This document shows positions 1 through 8,717 of a stretch of DNA of 12,119 bases, piece by piece (within the stretch, counting starts at the first letter, position 1; each line of letters begins with the position of its first letter). The stretch is taken from positions 1-12,119 of the forward strand of contig DFHG01000001.1 of NCBI GenBank assembly GCA_002372615.1, written 5' to 3'. Both the position numbers and the translations under genes were made by a program. This DNA comes from Mycoplasmataceae bacterium UBA3729. Lineage in GTDB: Bacteria; Bacillota_I; Bacilli_A; Mycoplasmatales; Mycoplasmoidaceae. The notes below the pieces were generated by a model that saw nothing but the letters and a program-made list of their open reading frames with translations, had not been told where the DNA came from and made no database searches.

Positions 1-204
1 ATATAAAACTTTAACTCATATCCCGCTAAAATTAAATATTTAAATTTAAATTAGCTTGATTTGATAATTGATTAATCATAAATGATTGGTTTAGATTAAC
101 ATTACCTAGATTGTGATCTGCATTTAATTAGATCTCATGCTATAAGGGGCATTACCCCACTGCATTTGAATAATCATTAATCATGTCGAACCCGTGACAT
201 CCCC
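1..204 (-). ncRNA. ssrA: tmRNA (transfer-messenger RNA), 5' part; 3' end beyond the left edge
   Basis: Read on the minus strand from 204, the sequence begins GGGGATGTCACGGGTTCGAC, which matches the conserved 5' end of tmRNA (GGGGA..GT.ACGG.TTCGACA, as in Bacillus). This forms the acceptor strand and D-arm-like part of the tRNA-like domain. A GGGG/CCCC hairpin near 149-161 fits pseudoknot 1. An open frame then runs from a GCA codon at 121-119 to TAA at 34-32. It reads ADHNLGNVNLNQ, then SFMINQLSNQ, and ends ANLNLNI; the FMINQ part resembles mollicute tags such as ...FMMNNQ... The molecule rescues stalled ribosomes and tags the nascent peptide for degradation. What is seen: 5' domain and tag frame. 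What is inferred: the resume codon. The later pseudoknots and the 3' acceptor half lie outside the window. Confidence 0.88.
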
Positions 205-214
205 AATTATTCAA

Positions 215-232
215 TTGCCACTTATATGGCAA
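215..232 (-). other. Perfect hairpin in the putative tmRNA precursor leader
   Basis: The 6-base arms TTGCCA and TGGCAA are separated by a 6-base loop. It lies 10 bases upstream of the mature tmRNA 5' end and just after a TATAAT box. There is no following T-run, so it is not an obvious terminator. It may sit at the extreme 5' end of the precursor that RNase P would remove, but this is inference. Confidence 0.4.
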
Positions 233-236
233 AATT

Positions 237-242
237 ATTATA
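237..242 (-). promoter_or_regulatory. Putative -10 box of the ssrA promoter
   Basis: A perfect TATAAT on the minus strand lies between the tuf terminator and the tmRNA 5' end. Initiation 7 or so bases downstream would give a leader of about 25 bases before the mature RNA. No good -35 hexamer is visible at 17 bases, where the tuf terminator stem lies. In such AT-rich DNA the box alone is weak evidence. Confidence 0.45.
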
Positions 243-251
243 CCAATAATA

Positions 252-280
252 AAAAACACTCATTGTGCATGAGTGTTTTT
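252..280 (-). terminator. Intrinsic terminator of tuf
   Basis: The perfect 12-base arms AAAAACACTCAT and ATGAGTGTTTTT flank a 5-base loop, and the minus-strand continuation is T-rich (TTATTATT). It starts 22 bases beyond the tuf stop codon. The A-rich start of the stem makes it potentially bidirectional, but no plus-strand gene is present to use it. Confidence 0.92.
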
Positions 281-302
281 AATATAAATAAAATATTTAA
301 AA

Positions 303-1496
303 TTATTCAACAATTTCAGTTACTGTTCCAGCACCTACAGTGTGTCCACCTTCACGAACTGAGAATTTAGAACCTTTTTCAATAGCAATAGGAGCAATTA
401 ATTCAACAACTATATCTGTATTATCCCCAGGCATTACCATTTCAACACCTTGGTTTAAAGTAATTGTACCAGTAACATCAGTTGTTCTAAAGTAGAATTG
501 AGGACGGTATCCATTTAAGAATGGAGTATGTCTTCCACCTTCTTCTTTTTTAAGAACATATAATTGTGCTTTAAATTTCTTATATGGTTTAATTGAACCT
601 GGTTTTGCTAATACTTGTCCACGTTCTACATCTTCACGGTTTACACCACGAAGTAATACACCAGCATTATCACCTGCTTCAGCATAATCTAACATTTTGT
701 GGAACATTTCTAAACCTGTAACAACAGATTTTGTTGTAGGTTTCAAACCAACAATTTCAATTTCATCATTTAATTTGATTTGTCCACGTTCAACTCTACC
801 AGTTACAACAGTACCACGACCAGAAATTGTAAAGATATCTTCAATAGGTAATAAGAAAGGTTTATCTAAATCATGAACAGGGGTAGGAATTCATTCATCA
901 ACTGCATCTAATAATTCAGTAAGTGATTTTTCATAATTTGCATCACCTTCAAGAGCTTTCAATGCACTTCCTTTAATAACTGGTGAGTTATTACCATCAA
1001 ATCCGTACTTGTTAAGTAAATCTCTAATTTCCATTTCAACAAGTTCAAGAATTTCTGGATCATTTGCCATATCACATTTGTTGATGAATACAACAATACG
1101 AGGAACACCAACTTGACGAGCAAGTAAGATATGCTCACGTGTTTGAGGCATTACACCATCAGTTGCTGCAACTACTAAAATAGCACCATCCATTTGTGCT
1201 GCACCTGTAATCATGTTCTTAATATAATCTGCGTGACCTGGGCAATCTACATGTGCATAGTGTCTTTTTAGTGTTGAATATTCAACGTGAGCTGTATTAA
1301 TAGTAATTCCACGAGCTTTTTCTTCTGGAGCACTATCAATTTGGTTATAAGCACGAGCTTCTGCACTACCTTTATCATTGTGTTTAGATAAGAATGTACA
1401 AATAGCTGCTGTTAATGTAGTTTTACCATGGTCAATATGTCCAATTGTACCAATATTAACGTGTGGTTTACTACGATCGAATTTTGTTTTTGCCAT
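303..1496 (-). CDS. tuf: Elongation factor Tu (EF-Tu)
   Basis: A GTPase of 397 residues, the normal length, that brings aminoacyl-tRNA to the ribosomal A site in the cytoplasm. All G motifs are visible: GHIDHGKT (19-26; Ile where most have Val), GITI (63-66), DCPGH (84-88), NKCD (139-142) and GSAL (176-179). The TGRVERG and GGRHTPF stretches of domains 2 and 3 follow. Residue 202 is a Trp encoded by TGA (891-893) in the conserved DEWIP context, so the frame is intact only under code 4. The start is supported by GAAAGGA about 10 bases upstream. It lies 62 bases after clpB and ends at a strong terminator, with tmRNA next. It is probably highly expressed from its own promoter. Confidence 0.98.
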
Positions 1497-1524
1497 ATTT
1501 TAATTTCCTTTCAATATTTTTAAT

Positions 1525-1530
1525 ATTATA
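1525..1530 (-). promoter_or_regulatory. Putative -10 box of the tuf promoter
   Basis: TATAAT on the minus strand lies 28 bases before the tuf start codon, followed by a short leader with the ribosome-binding site GAAAGGA. A convincing -35 hexamer is not seen. There is no hairpin between clpB and tuf, so read-through from clpB is also possible. Confidence 0.4.
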
Positions 1531-1558
1531 TATAAATTAGAACAACCATAGATTAAAG

Positions 1559-3688
1559 TTAATTAATTAATTTTCTTTTAATGGAAATTTTATCTTTTTC
1601 AATTATTAATTTGACTGGTTTATTTCTAACAATGTCATTAGAAATGATATTTTTAGCAATTAAATTTTCAATTTCTTTTTGAATATAACGTTTAATTGGA
1701 CGAGCTCCAAAAATTGGATCATATGCTTTTTTATTTATGAAGTCAACTATTGAGTTATCATATTTAATAATAATATCTTGATTTGCTAATCTTTCAGTTA
1801 ATTCATTTAATAATTTTTCAATAATTTGATCAATAATTTTTTTATCAAGTTTATTAAAAATAATGATTTCATCAATTCGGTTAATAAATTCTTTTTTCAT
1901 GTATTTATTAATTTCATTAATTGCTTGATCTTTTTTATTGTCTAAAATGTATTCACCACCAATATTACTTGTCATAATGATGATGGTATTTTTAAAGTTT
2001 ACTTCTCTACCTTGTGAATCTCTTAATTGCCCATCATCAAGAACTTGCAAAAATAAATTTAATACATCGGGATGTGCTTTTTCAATTTCATCTAATAAAA
2101 TTACAGAATAAGGTCTTCTTCTAATAGCTTCAGTTAATTCACCTGCTTGTTCATAACCTACATATCCTGGAGGTGCACCAACTAATTTAGAAACAGAGTG
2201 TTTTTCCATAAATTCACTCATGTCAAATCGGATCATTGCTTTTTCACTATCAAATAAATTATAAGCTAAAGCTTTAGCTAATTCTGTTTTACCTACTCCT
2301 GTAGGACCAATAAACAAAAATGAACCAATAGGTCTCTTAGGATCATTAATACCTACTCTATTTCTTAAAATGCAATTACTTACTGCTTTAATTGCATCTT
2401 CTTGTCCTTTAATAAATTTTTTTAAATCTTGTTCAAGATTGGATAATTTTTGTCGATCTGTTTCAATTAATTTTTCTAATGGAATTCCTGTTGTTTTAGA
2501 AATAACTAATGATACATCATTAGCACTGACTGCATCATGGATCATATAATTTGGATTTTTATTAATTTCATTTTCTAATTTTTTAACATCATTTTCTAAT
2601 GAAGGAATAGTTGAATATAAAAGCTTTGATGCTTTAACAAATTCACCATCAATTTGATATCGATCAACTTTTTGTTTATCTTCTTCTATTTCTTTTTTTA
2701 GTGAATTTAATCGATTATGTTGCTCTTTTTGTTCTACTCATTCATCATTTAATTTTTTTTGTTTCCTTTTAGCAGTTTCTAATTTTTTGCTTGTTTCTTC
2801 TAGACTTTTCTTTGATTTTTCATCATTTTCGTTCATTAAAGCTGCTTTTTCTGTTTCCAAATAGACAATTTGTCTATTTATTGTATCTAATTCTGTGGGT
2901 ACAGAATACATTTGTGTTTTGACTTTAGCAGCAGCTTCATCTATTAAATCAATAGCTTTATCTGGCAAAAATCTTTCATTGATGTATCGATCAGATAAAT
3001 TTACTGCAGCAATTAGAGCAGAATCATGAATTTTTACTTGGTGGAAAATTTCCCATCGATGTTTGAGTCCACGCATAATAGTTAATGTTTCTTCTTTTGA
3101 AGGCTCTTTAACATAAACTTTTTGCATTCTACGTTCTAGTGCTGAATCTTTCTCAATATATTCTCGATATTCATTCAATGTTGTAGCACCAATGATTTTT
3201 AATTCACCCCTTGCCATAGCAGGTTTTAATATATTTGCAGCATCAATACTTGAACTCATTGATTTTCCAGTACCAACTAATAAATGAATTTCATCAATAA
3301 AAAGGATGATTTGACCATTTGATTCTTTTACTTGTTTAATTAAATTATTTAAACGTTCTTCAAATTGTCCTTGAAAACTTGCTCCAGCAATTAGTGAAGG
3401 TAAAGATATTTCATAAATAATTTTATTCTTAAGATTGCTTGGCACATCATTATTAACTATTCTTTGTGCTAATCCTTCCACAATTGCTGTTTTACCTACT
3501 CCAGGTTCCCCAATTAATACAGGGTTATTTTTATTTTTACGGGAAATAATTTCGATAACACGTCTAATTTCATCATCTCGACCGATAACAGGATCAATCT
3601 TATTATTAATTACATCTTCATTTAAATTACGTCCATATTTTTCTAATATTTTTTCATTATCATCTGCTTGTTTAAAATTAAAATTCAT
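1559..3688 (-). CDS. clpB: ATP-dependent disaggregase ClpB, N-domain-less form
   Basis: A 709-residue hexameric AAA+ chaperone that threads aggregated proteins through its pore, normally with DnaK. It starts almost directly at the first ATPase domain (ILEKYGRNLNED, DPVIGRDDE), so the roughly 150-residue Clp_N domain of ClpB from E. coli is absent; this shorter form is known in mycoplasmas. NBD1 has Walker A GEPGVGKT (60-67) and Walker B LFIDE (129-133). A long charged coiled-coil M-domain spans about 265-380. NBD2 has Walker A GPTGVGKT (461-468), the DEIEKAHPDV Walker B region and GYVGYE pore loop. The NBD1 pore loop reads SFQG where E. coli has KYRG. One Trp is TGA (2738-2740). The ATG has a clear AAAGGA 8 bases upstream. 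A CIRCE operator and promoter precede it, so HrcA heat-shock control is expected. Confidence 0.97.
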
Positions 3689-3696
3689 ATGTTTTG

Positions 3697-3702
3697 TCCT
3701 TT
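3697..3702 (-). promoter_or_regulatory. Ribosome-binding site that fixes the clpB start
   Basis: AAAGGA lies 8 bases before the ATG at 3688-3686. Because the promoter and CIRCE lie immediately upstream, there is no room for an N-terminal Clp_N domain. The short ClpB is therefore the genuine product, not a mis-called start. Confidence 0.75.
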
Positions 3703-3714
3703 GTAATATAACAT

Positions 3715-3743
3715 ATTATAACAAAAAATTAGCACTCTCAACA
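3715..3743 (-). promoter_or_regulatory. clpB promoter
   Basis: On the minus strand a TATAAT -10 box (3720-3715) is preceded at 17 bases by TGTTGA (3743-3738), with TTGAGA overlapping it at a 15-base spacing. The -35 region lies within the CIRCE operator, so a bound repressor would block RNA polymerase. The leader to the ATG is about 20 bases. Confidence 0.65.
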
Positions 3744-3755
3744 TTAAAGTGCTAA
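3729..3755. promoter_or_regulatory. CIRCE operator (HrcA-binding site)
   Basis: The arms TTAGCACTC (3729-3737) and AAGTGCTAA (3747-3755) are separated by exactly 9 bases. The CIRCE consensus is TTAGCACTC-N9-GAGTGCTAA, so 17 of 18 arm bases match. HrcA repression of class I heat-shock genes through this element is well established. It lies directly upstream of clpB and overlaps the promoter. It also contains the TAG stop codon (3754-3752) of the preceding gene. Confidence 0.96.
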
Positions 3756-5758
3756 ATAATATTTTTTTCTTTTTTTACTTTATAAAAATCTCATATTATC
3801 TTATTAATTTGATTGATTTCATTTCCATTAGTATAACAAGCTTGAAAACGTTTTATCTTTTTTGAATGTTTATTTATATAATACCCATCTCCTGCGCCAA
3901 ATAGTCAAAAAGCTTTTTCACTACCATCCATAATATTAATACTCTCTTGAGTAGAATCAAGTTTAAGAATTAATTTCGTATCTATTTTATTCATAATTTT
4001 ATTTTCTAGTATGTCATTATCGACATTGTGTGAAGTTAATATAACATGGATACCGCATTTTTTACCTTTTGCCATAATGTTAGCTAAAAGTGAAGAAATA
4101 ACTGAATTATTGTGAATAATTAAATTAAAATTATTAACTACTAATATTTTATGTGGCATCTGTTCTGTTGGCAAAGAATGATAATGTCAATTATATGCAT
4201 TAAAATCAGAGATTTTGAGTAATGACATCTTTTTTTCTCTAATATCAATTTCTTTTATAATTTTTTGTAATGTTTGGAAAACTTTTGATGAATTAATATC
4301 ATCATATAAAGAAATGCTTGTCACATGTTTTAAATCTTTCATGTAACTAATAAATTTATTGGATTGATATCCTATAACATCAATATTGAATCCATAAGGA
4401 GTATTTAAAAAAGCATATGAAATAATAATTGTTGTCAACAATTTATTGATATTTGAAATATATTTACTACCAACAATTAATAAATTTGATTCCTTATTAA
4501 AATCAATAACTAAATTATCATCTTCTTCGCTAGTACCTATTATTGCATAATTAGAATTAGGATTAACCAATTGTTTTAACAAAATTGATTTAATCGAAAT
4601 TTTAGAAATTTTCTTATCATTAATAGGAATTTGAATAATTAATTTATTATGTTTTTGAAAAAAAAGTAATGATTTGACTGATAATACTTTAATTATTTCA
4701 TTACCATTTTTTAATATAGATTCTATATCCTTTTTATTATCACAAGTATAAATTAATTTTATGTATTGTGGCATGATGATTTCTGAATCATAAACTAAAG
4801 AAAAAGATTGTTTTTTATTTCATTCTTTTATTTTAGTTTTAATGTCATTAGCATAATCTTTATTAATTGAATAATTATCTATTGATAAATCTGATAGAAA
4901 TGATATAGGAGGTGTTAGTATCTGGTTACGACTAGCAATTTCTTTAATTTTATTTTGATTAATATGATAAATCTTTTGATTAATTCTTTCTTTAATTAAT
5001 TCATTGTTAATTACTACACGCACAAATTTTTTACATAAAATTCTTACTATGTTATGTAATTTTTGTTTAAATTTGAGATTAGCATGGGCAATAATTAATA
5101 ATATTGAAATAATCAAGAACATTATTGAAAATAAAATAACAAAAACTTGATATAAACAAACTATTAATTCTCCAATAAGACCACCTGTAAACAACAATAA
5201 ATATTTATCAGAAATTTTTAAATATGTGTTCACAAACCACGAAGAATTAATACTAAATTTATAATGATAAAAATTTTTTAAATATACAAAAAAATGATTA
5301 GCATAAATTTTCATCCTAGTCGAAGCACTATAACCAACCATTTTCCAAATATCATGATCTTGAATTGAAGTGGTAATAGTTGAAATTAAAATACTAAGAG
5401 AAATAATAATAAATATTTGTAATAATAAAGTTAATGGTTTTAAAAAGAATTTAAATCTATCAAAATTAAAAAGCATAATTATAGTCAATATCATTAATCA
5501 TAAATAGATTAAATATTTACCAATACCATATAAATAATCAAATAATATAGCATCAATTACTGAGCCAACAAAAGGAACACGTAATAATGAAATTAATAAA
5601 AATAAAGAAAATATTGCAAACAAAATAATATGTGTTTTTTTATTATTTTTAAAATCATTTGCATTTAAAGTTTTATTGTTTAAATTAGTTTTATTATCAA
5701 CACTATAAACAATTTTTTCTGATGGTAAGTGATTGGCTTTTTCCACTATCTTAGCCAT
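3752..5758 (-). CDS. FtsK/SpoIIIE-family membrane protein with a degenerate ATPase site
   Basis: A 668-residue protein. Residues 42-155 hold several hydrophobic segments, and a further strong one lies near 190-225 (starting GGLIGELIV), matching the FtsK N-terminal membrane region. After a linker, LTPPISFL, the strand before PINDKKI and NLLIVG follow the order of the FtsK motor domain. Later IREKKMSLLKISDFNAYN, GIHVILTS and FGAGDGYY match the RecA-like part, but there is no C-terminal gamma domain. Key residues are lost: the expected GTTGSGKS is GSKYISNI (430-437; Lys to Asn), the Walker B Asp-Glu is Asn-Asn (542-543), and the TQRP motif is SHNV. Five Trp codons are TGA (5498, 4820, 4187, 3905, 3791). 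The ATG lies 10 bases after the previous stop, without a clear ribosome-binding site. DNA pumping is unlikely; a structural role at the septum or slow decay are alternatives. Confidence 0.85.
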
Positions 5759-5768
5759 GTTAATTTAA

Positions 5769-6482
5769 TTAAATAGTTGGTAAATGAAATGAATTAAATT
5801 CAATGATAATGTATGAACCAAAACCAGCAGAAACTCCCATACAGATAAAAGCAATTAATAAACAAATTCAAAGGAATAAGTGGAATGATTGTGAACGATA
5901 AACACCATTAATTCCCACTAATATAGTAATAAATAAATAAAGTAAAGGAAGAACAATACAACCTAGTGAAATGTAAGAGAATACTTGAGCAACTATCACT
6001 TTAGTATGCATACCAGGTAAATTAAGTGGACCATAGTTTGGTTTGTGAGTTCAATCAAGAGTAATTGTTGTTACCATTGAAATTGATAATGCTAATATAA
6101 TGCACATGATAATGCCAATGAACATTCAAACTATTTTAAGTGTACGATCATTTCTTAATCATGTACCAATTTTGATCATGAATTTATTTTCAGAAATATG
6201 TTGTTTTTTACTTTTTCTTTTAACATTCTTAAATTTTTCAAAATTTACTAATTTGTCTTGTTCTTTAATAGTACCTAATTTAGCAGATTTATCAGTAACA
6301 TCAATTTCATTAATCCCATCAGCTATTGGTTCTTCAACATTAACAAAACTACCAACATTGCTATTAATATCTAATTTCTGATTGTGAACAGAAGCATTAT
6401 TAATTTTAGGATCATCATTTTTATCAATATTTGATTGATGTTCTTTTTCTGTATCTAATAAATTTTCTTTGTTATCTGCCAT
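5769..6482 (-). CDS. Unrecognised membrane protein with three predicted spans
   Basis: 237 residues; I do not recognise the family. The first 107 residues are hydrophilic, charged and low in complexity (Asn, Asp, Glu, Lys; ends with KRKSKKQ), probably disordered and cytoplasmic. Hydrophobic spans follow at about 117-141, 162-190 and 200-227, with a short loop carrying NYGPLNLPGMH between the first two. Four Trp codons are TGA (6159, 6126, 6051, 5868). It starts 23 bases after rbfA and ends 10 bases before the FtsK-like gene, so the pair is likely cotranscribed and may act together at the membrane (inference). No Shine-Dalgarno sequence is seen; a TATAAT lies 6 bases before the ATG. Confidence 0.88.
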
Positions 6483-6488
6483 AATTTA

Positions 6489-6494
6489 ATTATA
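6489..6494 (-). promoter_or_regulatory. Possible -10 box for a leaderless transcript of the three-span membrane gene
   Basis: TATAAT on the minus strand is followed by only six bases (TAAATT) and then ATG. No ribosome-binding site lies in the 23-base gap after rbfA. Initiation here would place the transcription start at or near the A of the start codon. AT-richness makes a chance match quite possible. Confidence 0.3.
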
Positions 6495-6505
6495 TAAGGT
6501 ATATA

Positions 6506-6859
6506 TTATATATTATTTAATTTATTCAATATTTCTTCAATGTGTAAATTTTTATCAATTGTAACATCAGATAAAAAAATGATATTAGGTGCTCGATAAA
6601 GTTTAGTTTTTTTAGCTATTGCTGTTCGAAAAACACCTTTAGCATTATTCAATAATTTTATTTTCTTATTGATAGTTTTTCGGTCAAAACAATCAACAAA
6701 TACTTTAAGATGAATATAATCTTTACTTAATACAACATATGTAAAACTAACATGTTTTAATTCATCATTATAGATTTCATATTTTAAAGTATTGTTTAAA
6801 ATATTTAAAATTAATGATTCTATTTGTTGTAAATGAAATTTACTTTTACCACTACTCAT
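6506..6859 (-). CDS. rbfA: Ribosome-binding factor A (RbfA)
   Basis: 117 residues, typical for the family. It is a small KH-like protein that binds the 30S subunit and helps 16S rRNA 5'-end maturation. The C-terminal signature is visible as RTAIAKKTKLYRAPNIIFL, followed by IEEILNKL, like the RxxIxxxLxLRxxPEL... signature of RbfA. The N-terminal part (HLQQIESLILNIL) matches the first helix. The ATG overlaps the infB stop by 8 bases, which indicates translational coupling in the nusA-infB-rbfA operon; no strong ribosome-binding site is visible. truB does not follow, as it does in Bacillus. No TGA codon occurs in the gene. Confidence 0.93.
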   Translation of the reverse strand: MSSGKSKFHLQQIESLILNILNNTLKYEIYNDELKHVSFTYVVLSKDYIHLKVFVDCFDRKTINKKIKLLNNAKGVFRTAIAKKTKLYRAPNIIFLSDVTIDKNLHIEEILNKLNNI

Positions 6860-8690
6860 CTTGTTTCTTTTCTACAATTTTATAAGATTGAATAATATCA
6901 CCAACATTTAAATCGTTGTATTTATCTAAAGTAATACCGCATTCTTTGCCAGCTTCAATTTTGGTAATATCATCCTTTTTATGTCTTAATGAAGCAATTT
7001 TAGTTTTATGAATCACAACACCATCTCTTAAAACTCTCACTAAATCATTTCGATTAATTACTCCATTATTCACTACACATCCAATAATAGTACCAATAAC
7101 TGAATGAGTCCAAATTTGTTTTACTTCAGCTTCTCCATTTTCAGTTTCAACAAGAATTGGATCTAATTTGCCTTTAATCATTTTTTTGATGGCATCATTA
7201 AGGTTATAAATGATATCAAAAAAGTAAATTGTGACATGTTGATTATTAGCTAAATCTTTTACATCTTTTGTAGGTTTTACGTTAAAACCTATGATAAACC
7301 CTTTGGAAGCTTTTGCTAATTCAACATCAGATTTTGTAATTCCGCCAGTGGCACCACGAATAATTGTTGTTGTCACTCCATCAATATTTATTTTTGATAG
7401 CATACTTTTAATAGCTTCCAATGAACCATTTGTATCTGTTTTTAAAATAATAATTAATTTTTTATCATTTTCATTAATGTGTTTAGCTAATAATTCTTGC
7501 TCTCTATTTAACAAATTAGCTTGGTATAAATGAATTTTTTCGGCAATCGATTTAATGTCTTTTTCATTTTTACTTACAACGAAATTGTCACCAGCTAAAG
7601 GAACATTATTAAGACCTGCAATTTTTACAGGTTGAGAAGGTTTGGCTTCATTAACTTGGTGATTATTTTCATCAAATATAGCTCGAATTTTTCCATAACA
7701 ACTTCCAGCAATCATCATATCACCACGAGCCACTGTACCATTTTTAATGATAATAGTTGCTACTGGTCCTAAACTTTTACTTAAGCTAGATTCAATAACT
7801 ACTCCTAAACCTAATCGGTTAGGATTTGCTTTCAATTCAAGAATTTCGCTTGTTAATAATATTGCTTGTAATAATTTATCAATATTAGTTCCATTTAATG
7901 CACTACCTTTAACTACAATTGTATCACCATTTCATTCCTCTGGAGTTAAATCATGCTCGCAAAGTTGTTTTAATACATTTTCAGGTTTAACATTTGGTTT
8001 ATCACACTTATTAATAAAAACAATAATAGGAACTTTTGCTGCTTTTGCATGATCAATTGCTTCAATTGTTTGTGGTTTAATTCCATCATCTGCTGCTACA
8101 ACTAAAATAACAATGTCAGTTACATTAGCTCCACGAGCACGCATTTCTGTAAAAATTGCATGCCCAGGAGTATCAATAAATGTAATTTTTTTATTGTTAT
8201 ATTTTATTTGATATGCACCAATAGATTGAGTAATTCCACCAGCTTCGCTTTTAGTAATATTAGATTTCCTAATATAGTCTAACAAAGTAGTTTTACCATG
8301 ATCAACATGGCCCATAATGGTAACAATAGGAGGACGAGGTTTTAACATTGATGGATCATCTTTAATTTCTAAATTACTTAAAATATTAGATTCATCAATA
8401 GCAACTTTTTTTTCAAAATCATAGTTATATTCTAAACACAATTCACCCATTTCTTCTTCTGTAAGAATTGTATTGATATTTTTTATTTTTCCTTTTAAGA
8501 AAAAATATTTTAAAATTTCGGAAGAAGTTTTATTTATTTTGTTTGCAAATTGTTCAATACTTAGAGTATTAGTGTAAATAAACACACCATTTTTTATTCC
8601 AGTATCAACTTTTTTAAATTGTGATTTTAAGTCGATTGACTGACGGGAATCTGTAATCTTCTGCTTTTTTTTGATATTGCTTTTTTGCAT
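6852..8690 (-). CDS. infB: Translation initiation factor IF-2
   Basis: 612 residues, short for the family because the N-terminal extension is reduced, as in other mollicutes. It is a GTPase that positions fMet-tRNA in the P site and promotes subunit joining. The N-terminal IF2-N helical domain lies at about 40-90 (SIEQFANKIN...SEILKYFFLKG). The G domain has GHVDHGKT (127-134), GGITQSIGAYQ (Ser where Bacillus and E. coli have His), DTPGHAIFTEMRARGA and NKCD. The ELKANPNR stretch then leads to domain II, and domains III and IV follow (KTDTNGSLEAI, FDIIYNLNDAI, ...AGKECGI). One Trp is TGA (7932). The start has the strongest ribosome-binding site in the window. It lies 27 bases after nusA; ylxR and ylxQ are missing in between. 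Confidence 0.98.
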
Positions 8691-8698
8691 AATTTCTC

Positions 8699-8704
8699 CC
8701 TCCT
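8699..8704 (-). promoter_or_regulatory. Strong ribosome-binding site of infB
   Basis: A perfect AGGAGG within AAGGAGGGAG lies 8 bases before the ATG at 8690. It decides the infB start and is the best Shine-Dalgarno match in the window, consistent with independent high-level translation of IF-2 within the operon. Confidence 0.85.
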
Positions 8705-8717
8705 TTTTTTGAATTAA

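Noticed and set aside
181..204. A tRNA T-loop-like GGGTTCGA on the minus strand
   Set aside because: No pairing T-stem follows and no cloverleaf can be built. The context GGGGATGTCACGGGTTCGAC fits the 5' domain of tmRNA much better.
215..232. A second intrinsic terminator between tuf and ssrA
   Set aside because: The hairpin is not followed by a T-run on the minus strand, and it lies downstream of the putative ssrA -10 box.
3435..3755. A plus-strand reading frame of 106 codons
   Set aside because: It lies antisense to clpB and its promoter, has no homology signal and reads as hydrophobic antisense shadow of coding DNA. The same holds for the plus-strand frames at 6100-6381, 7291-7533, 7747-8052, 10315-10518 and 11089-11271.
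3752..5758. A frameshifted or fragmented FtsK pseudogene
   Set aside because: All apparent breaks are TGA codons in the same frame, read as Trp under code 4. No frameshift is needed, so it is annotated as an intact gene with a degenerate active site.
6852..7835. A separate start of a short IF-2 form at an internal TTG (7835)
   Set aside because: The frame continues unbroken upstream through a TGA-Trp into the G domain. The conserved ELKANPNR stretch spans the TTG, and no ribosome-binding site is seen before it.
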